Assembly (NCBI GenBank): GCA_963691655.1
Contig: OY829328.1
Location: 30,461,890-30,525,889, forward strand
DNA from: Toxonevra muliebris
Taxonomy: Eukaryota; Arthropoda; Insecta; Diptera; Pallopteridae
Reading direction: 5' to 3'
DNA length: 64,000 nt
Positions 55,930-64,000 of the stretch are shown in pieces. The notes beneath the pieces were generated by a model. That model did no database searches, had not been told where the DNA came from, and saw only the letters and a list, made by a program, of their open reading frames with translations. Both the position numbers and the translations under genes were made by a program. Every line of letters begins with the position of its first letter. The first letter of the stretch is position 1.

Positions 55930-56940
55930 TGCCCGTTACTGCAATATGTTTTTTGCATAAAAGATATTACCTCTACATATATTGATATTACACCCATTTT
56001 TTTTTTTTTTTTTTGAAAAAAGCAAAAATTATTTTGAAAATTTAATTGAAAACCGACAGAAAAATACATTACAATTTGGATCTGCATGAGATTTGATTTA
56101 GTATCGCTGCTTCCAAGCCGTATCAATTTATACAATGGATTCACATTATATTTTTATAATACAAAAAGGTAATAAAATCCATTTCTCTCCCTACTCTCTC
56201 TCCTTATCTTAGTAGTATTAACGATAAAAAACAAATTAGAATTTCGAATGTGTATACGTAGGTAGCCATTGACCAAAATCAATAAACAAATGCAAAAAAT
56301 AAGAATGTAAAACTAAAGAAAGCAAGCGTCCATCAGTCCATTGAGTTAGCCGCTGCTAAACCTCATGACTTTGCAGTCATTGAAATGCGCCGCTGGTAAA
56401 TTTATTTACATTATTTTTATATGTTGCTGTGGTTTTCACGCTTTTCTGCTTTATGCGTATCTTTAAATACTTTGAAGTTATTTATTTTTCTTTGCGCATA
56501 CGGTAGATATTTATGTGCATGTGGTTTAGTTAATTTCTTCTTTTATGTTAAGATATGTAGTATTTCTTTATTCTGCAAACAGCTACAATATTTCAGCTGT
56601 CCACAGGCTAAAGCATTCTTTTGTTACTTATATTTTTCAGCAATAAATGCCAATATTTTCTCATTTGTTCTATTTCAAACATTTTGTAAAGTTAATCGAT
56701 TGGCCAATTAAATTACTTCTGTAATTGTATAAAACTAACTGTCTAAAAATAGTCTGAACTCTACCATTATTCAGCGAGTAAGCTATGATATCGCTACTAC
56801 CTCTGCATATATTACGTATGTCTTCCAAAAAAATATATATATTTCGTTTATTTTAATATCTACCTACGCATACAATCGAATATCGATCGAAAATAATAAC
56901 ATTAGCTGTTGTTCCATCCAGACATCATAAATAGTATTAC
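55930..56940. other. AT-rich noncoding DNA
   Basis: No supported gene. The 96-codon plus frame at 56,421-56,711 is Cys/Phe-rich with no motif. Confidence 0.4.
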
Positions 56941-56943
56941 ATT

Positions 56944-57900
56944 AAGGTGCCTCAAGTCCCATACTAAAAAAAATGGGTTTATTTTATAATGATTCCCAGA
57001 GTTTTTGGGCTATAGCAGTAAGCTGTCGTGTTTTGCAAAATCTTTAAAAATTATATTTTATGTTTTGAAAATCGTTAGTTAGACTACTTTATGTCTAATA
57101 AAAGGTTACATATAATAGTAATCCAAAATAGATTAGGTTTTGCACCAAAATATTGGAAAAATACACAAAAAGTGCCATCGTTCACCATACAACTATAATT
57201 CCATCCAAATGTATGCCTTGATATAAACTGGATGCAGACAGTGTGGTGAAAACGCTGATCCTGAGCAACGCCAAAGGTAGCAGCCCCATCAACTCAGGAT
57301 CGTCTGCGGTAGGCCAATCACCTGTCCAGATGATAACAAAATGATTAACGAAACAAATACTAGGCATGATGTTTAGTAGAATCCTTAAGCACTCAAGAGG
57401 AGTAGAAGAAAAAAAAAACAACAACAATGCATAAAACATGTTATCACATCATGTGACGAGTGCAGAAGGGACTCATTTTAGTTTTTTATGCGATTTCCAT
57501 GAAAATTGAGATAAATTCAGAATTTTTTTTGTCCGGTCTTCATCTCCGAGGCATAAATCAATAACTAATTTTATAAGGCCAATAAAAAAATAACTAGTCC
57601 TACCATATATTGACGGCCATTACCATCACTAAAATTTTCAAATATTTTGTTCCAAAACTTAGTTTTTGTTGAATTTCTAATGTGTGTGATTTACAATACG
57701 ATTTTCGAAGGTTTTTTCAAAACAATCCAACTCACGAAACCTTTTGCCAGAGAAATTTTTTTATTTTATTTTATTTATATTATTTAGATATAATATTAGT
57801 GCAATAAGAAAATATTTCTTTGGATTTCGGGAATCTTCATAAAATTTACCAAGCTATACACTTAGGAGCCGCCTCCAACTTTTTGCCATGAAGTGCCCTA
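56944..57900. mobile_element. TA-flanked TIR element, copy 2
   Basis: Left TA-AGGTGCCTCAAGTCCC; right (minus) TA-GGGCACTTCATGGC. Inside each end is a longer inverted similarity: tttattttataatgattccc (56,978-56,997) against cgggaatcttcataaaattt (57,828-57,847). It shares the terminal and subterminal phrases with the 22.8-kb copy. No transposase. It encloses a possible retroposon scrap at 57.2-57.4 kb. Confidence 0.6.
57225..57435 (-). pseudogene. possible non-LTR retroposon scrap
   Basis: Minus-strand frame has STPLECLRILLNIMPSICF, which resembles the short block after the RT domain in R1/I-like elements (TP...L..LLN..P.D.F). The rest of the frame does not clearly match. Low confidence; composition could mislead. 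Confidence 0.25.
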
Positions 57901-57904
57901 ATGT

Positions 57905-59735
57905 ACATAAATACACATACCGATATGTTTTATAAATATATAATACATATCCGTGTCACATTCGATAAATGTACCTATATTTAATTATTTCTATACAAGT
58001 TTTATTTCTACCTTTTGTTTCTTTTGTTTACTTACAGTAGTGGAATAAATAATATATACATACATTAGTTTTAATAGCAGCTACAGATATATATCAGAAA
58101 TACTAGACGAATCGAAAAATTAACTTTTTATTTTACAAAATTTTAAACAAATTTGTTATAGGTACTTCCCCCCCCCCCCCCCCCCTAATCACAATTGCAC
58201 AACTTCCAATATTGAAAAATAGTTTTGTTATATTTACCAACACTGTATACGTTAGTATTTTGTTTGTGTGTTTATATTTCAATATCAATAATACATAGTT
58301 ACCTTAACAAATTTTCATTCATCCACCTGACAAATATAAAAAATAAATAAATGTATACACCCAACAAATAAAAAAATCACCTTTCAATATATCTATTTCA
58401 GCTTTATTTCCTATCTCTTTTTCTCTCTCTATCTGTCTTCCGCCTTTTGTCAGACATATTTTGACACTGAAACGTGTCTTATCGCTCTTAATTTAATTGT
58501 TATCTACGTATAAGCTTTAAGTCTAAACCCTCAAGTAAATACGTACATACATATTTACTACAAATTCTAAATAGTATGTATGTATATATAAGTATATTTG
58601 ATTTTCCATCTATACCGATGAAGATATAAATGCCTGACGGCGGAGAGATGCGCATCAGAATGCATTCAGATGCAAATCTGTGAAAGCAATGAAGCGCTTT
58701 TTTATACAGTGATTAAATAAGAGCTCAAAACAAGCAATAAAATCTTCTACAATGTTCAACAAAAATTAACCTTTAAAAAAAGCAGGATTCTGAAATAAGA
58801 TTCAGGTAGAGCTCAAGAAATAAATAATACGTGCTCCGGCGTTTTAAAAGTTTTCAGCTGATTTTATTTTACGCGGGAATAAAGTTTATTATTTCGTGAC
58901 TATTAAAAATCGTTCGTCTGAGAATTCGGTACCCATGGTTGAAATAGCCTTTAGAATAACTGAAAATGATCAATACTGGGCAATAGCTACGCCTATATCA
59001 AACAAAATTTTTTCGTTGTTTTGATGCCAATACAATGAAAATTGATTGAGATAGTCAAGTTAATAGGTAAAGTATTTCATGGAAAAACTGCAAATATTGT
59101 TGCAAAAGGCATGGTATCTCCCATAGAAATCAAGTTATCTCGAAGCAATATCAAGTAATTCTACGGTGACTTATCCACAGACTGATCCACGGCGCCGTTT
59201 TACAACCACTTCCTCACCGAACACTGAGGTAATGTAGACCCACATTAAGCCCACTAAGGTTAAGTTAAGATATCCAAGCAGATTCTTTTGGCTAACTGAC
59301 GAACAATCAGACGAATTATCGGGGAAATGCCTTCCCAGTAGTAGACAAACCGCCGTAAACCTAGCAGTATCGGTACGATCCCTTTTAATGAACTCGCGCT
59401 ACCTAAGTAGCCTCATTATATGAAGGTCACGTTACACGCGAGATGATACAAAATGTCAATGATTGCTATGTCCGATTAGCTAGTTGATAAAAATAGCAAC
59501 CTTATACGTCACTCTATATGTCGCTCTATTAATCGACAAGCCTTTCCAATCGTCATAACTTCAGCCTGAAAACCCGTGATAGCATTAGGTAGACGTATAA
59601 AATGATTTATTGCTACCTGCCGTGAGTGTACCTCTGTCAGAAAACTTTTCCTTCCCAATCGGCCATTTCAGAAAAATTTATCGCTTTCCTTTCGGCCCTT
59701 GTAGGAAAGCTTATCGCTTTTAAATCACAGGTTTA
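57905..59735. other. AT-rich noncoding DNA
   Basis: No supported gene. Contains a pure C18 run (58,168-58,185). 59,160-59,420 is locally richer in GC (ctgatccacggcgccgtttt, gacaaaccgccgtaaaccta) and may be a decayed transposon, unidentified. Confidence 0.4.
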
Positions 59736-59743
59736 GCACGATG

Positions 59744-59871
59744 CAGTGATGAATCTACGGGTAAAATATAATTTTCGGGTTGAGTTGAAGGTGTAATATA
59801 ATAGTTTAGGATTTTTAACTGTGAAGCAAAAAAATATAAAATCTCAAGGCAAAATCCTAGATCCGCCAGTG
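59744..59871. mobile_element. 128-bp hAT-type MITE
   Basis: The left end starts CAGTGATGAATCTACGG; the right end on the minus strand starts CACTGGCGGATCTAGGATTT, the same end type as the 33.5-35.8 kb hAT element. Flanking octamers gcacgatg (59,736-59,743) and gtatgata (59,872-59,879) agree at 5 of 8 positions with only transitions between them, compatible with a decayed 8-bp target duplication. Confidence 0.6.
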
Positions 59872-59879
59872 GTATGATA

Positions 59880-62800
59880 TAATATGATATTGCTTTGAAT
59901 ATCGCTACCTTAATTTGCTAAAAACGTAGAAAGGAGTTCCACAGGAGTTTATTGGGAAATACCAAGAACACATCCTCTTTACCAGTATGGGTCAGGATAT
60001 TGGATGGAAGCAAAAAATAAAGCGTAGCAAAAACCTTTATGCCAGAAAGATCTCTTAAGCGAACTGTGAAAATTTTTGAATTAACAAAGGCATTATAAAG
60101 TAAATAAATACTTATGTAATATTAAAATAAGTCGGAACGACTTCGGTAGGTTATGTAACGAAGAAGGGGAAATTGCTGAACGTGATATTCTTCAATTTTT
60201 TGATTAACTTATACTAACAAACGAATTTTACAGGCTTCCAATTGTCACTGACTCATAGTAAAATGTTGTGAGCAACATTTTTATGGGCCATATTAACTCT
60301 CTTAAAAGATTAAAAACTTACATGCTTGTGAAAGTAGCAAAAAAGGCTTATATAGGAGATACTTAGATAAAGGGTTAATATGTTCCATAAAAATATTATG
60401 AGGACAATTTTAGTATTAGTCGCAGAACATTTAGAGGACAAGTTCAATTGTTTTAATTAAACTTTCAAAAGAAGCGCTTTAAAAGCTCAGTAGAGTGGAA
60501 GCATGAATTTTGCCTTAAAATGTACACACACACACACGCATGTATATATGTTTGTATGTATTCAAAAGAATCAAGGAAATATAATGGAAAAATAAATTAA
60601 ATTGCTACAAATTACAGTTATTTGTATACAATTCCATTTATTTACTTGTATTTCTTTTATTATATTAGAAATTACTATCGTTGTCGTTGATATAGTTATG
60701 TTGTTATTGTTGGTGTGTGTATTTTCGTAATGGTCATTTGATTGTTAAGCACATTTAAACACACTGCTATTCTTGCAATTGTAGCACATACTTACATGGA
60801 TATGAATGTAGTCACGTCTATTGATGTCACCATACTTCATGACAATTAACTTTTATAGCCAGAAGCGTGATTTTGTCTAGGCTACGCTATGACTCAATGT
60901 CCGTCTACTGATTTTCGTAGCAGGATTCATTAGCTTAAAAAAATCAAGCATGGAAACCCAAATTGAAAACGTTATCCTTCTCAAATCGCTTCTAAAATAA
61001 AATGAATTGTAAAATGTCTTGTTGTATCTTATATTATTTATTCATTAAGATTTAAACCGTTTTCCATTTGATATAAGATATAGGGTTGTTTCTCAATGAA
61101 CTCCTCCAAGAATGGCCCCCAAGAAAACATTCAAATTACCGTTATCTCGAAGCTCGAACAAATCTGACAAAATGGTTAGTAGCATTGAATTCTGTGAGTC
61201 CAAATTAGGTAAGATCAGCCATCAAAACATTTGCCCAGATTTTAAACTTGCACAAGTTGATGAAATAATAGGAAGTAATCTTGAATGAGTGAAATAATGA
61301 AACAACATACATAAATTAAAATAAATGTCAATTCAATTTAATTATTCAAAAATTCAGATTCAAATAAATTTGTTCTATTTTGACAACATGCCGTTAATGT
61401 GTTTGGTTTCGTTTTAAATAATTCAAAAATATTTCATTTTATTTGTTCGATTTTATAAATAAAAATTTAAAATCAAACTTTAAGTTTTAACTATAATTTA
61501 GTTGGTGTTAAATTTAGTTAGTAAAATTTCACAACTTAAAGCAATGATTATATAGCTCGATAAGTTCTTTTAAATTCTTTTAAATTACAAAGTGAAAAAA
61601 GTTGAAAGTTGATAGTTTTTATGTTGTGAATATCGTAACTTGTCAGTTAGCTCATTTTTCTATTGTTCTCATTAAAACTTATATGTTTGTGGATACTGAC
61701 ATCATGAGGCTAGTTCAGTTATATTTTTGGTCCAAAATATGTGCTTTCCCAAAATTTTTTTCATAAACTGATATTGTAACTTTGACTCTTTATAATCATT
61801 TATTGATATTTGGTTTTTCAGTGTAGAATGCTCATGCTTAGTATTATTAGGGTTGTGCTAATAATGAAAAATCGAATGCGAATGCGAGAGCGAATAACAA
61901 AAATTTAAGTTTGCGAATGCCACTGAAAATGTGAATAATTTTTTTGTTCTTAAAGAAACAAAAAGTGTCATTTCTTACTTAAGATTTTAGTACTCAAAAT
62001 TAAATAATGGGAGACTATACTTTAGAAAGAGTAACCGCCAATATATTTTTGACATTTCTCTTTTGTTTTCTGTGCAACTTAATTTTAGTTACGCTAACTT
62101 TTATTTTCTTTTTTTTTCCAACATGAAAAACTTACTGACATAAATTACTCGAAAATTATGCGAATGCGAAAAAGAATTGTTCGTAAAACCTTATTTAACA
62201 TTGCCATTTTATCATGGAAACACTTACACCCGAAAAATGCTTACAAATTATTGAATTATACTATCTAAATTCGAATTCTGTGTTTTGTAGATAATTTTAT
62301 TCTTTAAACTTTCCTTTTTTTTTAAATTATTCTGATTATAAAACAAACACGCAGCTACGCTAACCGCCTTGTTCAACTGCTTGCTTAATACTACCCTTAA
62401 AGCTCTCTCTCCTTCCTCTCTATGCTCGAACAGTCTATCAGAAACAGTGCTGTCGCTGTCACTTCAAATGAAGTTTTTCACTTTACCTTCAAACCCGATA
62501 CTTCGTTACTTCCTCTTTCATAAAAATACTTCGGTTTTCCACTTTCAATGAAAAATTAAAATCGATAAAAAAAAATCTAAATATGTTCATCTGTGTCAAC
62601 TATTTCGTTGAATTTTTTTTTTTTTTTGCATTTCTCTTTAATTTGAAAGGGCATCATTGACTGTAGCTAGATCGGTGTGCTTAATTCTCTATAAAAAGTA
62701 GAAAGATACCATTTAGCATATATCCTAGAGTGCATTTTGAGACCTTTTCTATTTATTTAAACACCTATGTGGCAACACTGATGATGTACTACTATTTAAT

Positions 62801-62945
62801 TTATTAGAATTTAGAGGAAAATGAAGAGGTAGAAGATTTAGAAGGCGAGTGGAGGCTTTTATTTCTAAATAATTTTATGCAAAAAGACGGCAGTATCGAT
62901 GAGTTATAGCATTTTGTTTTTGGCATGAATAATTCCTTGGGCACC
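59880..62945. other. AT-rich noncoding DNA
   Basis: No supported gene in ~3 kb. Contains a CA microsatellite (60,522-60,537) and tatgtatgta-type words. The 60-codon frame at 62,369-62,551 is Ser/Leu-rich without motif. Confidence 0.4.
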
Positions 62946-62954
62946 AATTTTTCG

Positions 62955-63632
62955 CTATTGGATATCAATCCACCTACCCGTGTGCTTAGAGAGCTGCCGC
63001 AGCCGCCATTTGGAATTGTGCTACTCGACTACGTGGAAGATTTTACACAAGGATATTATTCTAAAAGCATATAAAATGCACTTCCTTCAAGAACTGAAGC
63101 CAGGCGACCTTCCATAGCGTCGAATTTTCGGTAAGTGTGCCTAAGGAAAACTTGAGGAAGATCCCTTTTTTTACCAAAAAATTGTGTTCAGATACGATTG
63201 TTGTTGAATGGGTATATCATTTGGCAAAATTATCCCATTTGACCCGATGAGCAAAATGGACTATTCGGTGTAGCTTAAGGGCCAGTGGAATCATCGGTCC
63301 GTATTTCTTTAAAGATGACAATAGCCACAACGTTACCATCAATGAGCTTTTTTGCCCAAAATGCGCGAGCTAAATCTGGTCGACGTATGATTTCAACAAG
63401 ATGGCGCTACATGCCACACAGCACGTGAAACAATAAACCTATTGACAGATGAGTTTAGTGAGTTTCGGACCAGTGAGTTAGCGACCTAATCCGTGCGATT
63501 TCAGCCTCTAGACTATTTTTTGTAAATCAATTGCAGTCTTGGAAAACAACTTTAAACGTGTTATTAGCAAGGTACCAACGAAAAAGTGTGTGAAAATTGA
63601 ACTTTTCGCATGAATCACAACGAAGTTGTATA
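62955..63632 (+). pseudogene. decayed DD41D mariner-type transposase, second copy
   Basis: Blocks in order: YSTTWKILHKDIILKAYKMH (from about 63,023), FLQELKPGDLP, a stop, RRIFG, EEDPFFYQKIVFRYD (where FSDE with the first catalytic Asp is expected), NGYIIWQNYPI, GIIGPYFFKDDNSHNVTINE, then FQQDGATCHTARETINLLTD with the second Asp, PLDYFL and LENNFKRVISKVPTKKC. It matches the 47-kb copy (FQQD.AT.HTAR.TI.LL; L..N.KR.ISKVP). At least six stops and several frame changes. The element ends were not found. Confidence 0.82.
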
Positions 63633-63639
63633 TAAAATG

Positions 63640-64000
63640 ATCTTTAAAATGAAATGGCAAACATTGATTTATCGACTCGAATAAAAATTTCATACACTTT
63701 TCCACTTTTTCTGTGTTCTTTTTTTTTAAACCAAACGCTTAACAAATCATTCTTTATAATCCAGTATGGCGAATATATCGTTGGCGTAAATCTGGCATTA
63801 AAGATAATAGAAGTGTTTGAAAATTTTCAATTCGTATTTACATCAACGTAAACGAGAATATAGTATTTATATTCAAAAACTTATTTACGTAGTTTTTGAG
63901 TTGTCACCTGAATTTTGACGAGCACATGCATACTTTAAATCCGCTTTCAATTTCTGATTAGGTTTAGGTTGCCAACAGCAGCAACATCAAAACTTTTAAG
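63640..64000. other. AT-rich noncoding DNA at the window end
   Basis: No gene supported; two overlapping short frames on opposite strands (63,508-63,705 and 63,654-63,851) have no motif. Confidence 0.4.

Noticed and set aside
55773..56144. 123-codon minus-strand frame
   Set aside because: Runs through the SINE and a poly-A derived Lys stretch; no domain.
58168..58185. C18 tract as a hAT end
   Set aside because: No CAG-type inverted repeat or target duplication adjoins it.
1..64000. CRISPR arrays, operons, bacterial promoters, riboswitches
   Set aside because: The sequence is eukaryotic; no regularly spaced short repeats or prokaryotic gene organisation were seen.

Overview
The window looks like nuclear DNA of a higher fly, most likely a tephritid fruit fly. 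The reasons are the very AT-rich background, frequent runs of the TACATACATA/TATGTATGTA type, CAG/CAA (opa-like) low complexity, and the mix of transposons (several mariner types, hAT, piggyBac, Jockey-like and R1/I-like retroposons, tRNA-derived SINEs). Species cannot be fixed from sequence alone. I found no convincing host protein-coding gene, rRNA, tRNA gene or CRISPR array. Nearly every long open frame belongs to, or is a shadow of, a transposable element.

Layout. 1-838: 3' end of a Jockey/CR1-like retroposon. 2.5-3.6 kb: broken DD34D mariner (minus). 4.9-6.0 kb: non-autonomous hAT element with an 8-bp target duplication. 11.06-12.32 kb: TA-flanked, pogo-like element carrying a nested TTAA-flanked MITE; a second copy with the same nesting lies inverted at 53.3-54.5 kb. 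14 kb: Tc1/mariner C-terminal remnant. 27.4 kb: ~107-bp tandem repeat. 29.5-30.4 kb: mariner with intact TIRs and a large internal deletion. 33.5-35.8 kb: 2.3-kb hAT element filled with a degenerate minisatellite and holding a GC-rich block of unknown origin. 36.6 kb: MITE. 39.1-44.4 kb: LTR retrotransposon. 45 kb: broken Myb/SANT-like fragment. 46-46.9 kb: piggyBac-like remnant. 47 kb and 63 kb: two DD41D mariner-type copies. 51.3 and 55.8 kb: two copies of one tRNA-derived SINE. 52.5-53.3 kb: decayed R1/I-like reverse transcriptase. 59.8 kb: small hAT MITE. The rest is AT-rich noncoding DNA.

The most striking object is the LTR retrotransposon at 39,092-44,437. It has ~1-kb LTRs that differ by 8 substitutions and one homopolymer length change, an AGCT target duplication, a tRNA-Lys-type primer binding site, and intact gag. 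A textbook -1 frameshift site (GGGAAAC, 6-nt spacer, 10-bp stem) leads into a truncated protease frame. Reverse transcriptase, RNase H and integrase are absent. In their place are six 36-residue (108-bp) tandem repeats and a Pro/Arg/Ser-rich frame. Each LTR also holds eight small stem-loops with different stems but a shared three-base NAC loop. The same stem-loop design recurs once per 108-bp internal repeat. Four to five U-run/A-run units follow the primer binding site, and a small Arg/Lys-rich ORF running into a splice-donor-like site lies in the LTR. Read together, this is a recently active, non-autonomous Gag-coding element that probably uses pol from a relative in trans and has amplified RNA- or DNA-level structure. 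That last step is inference.
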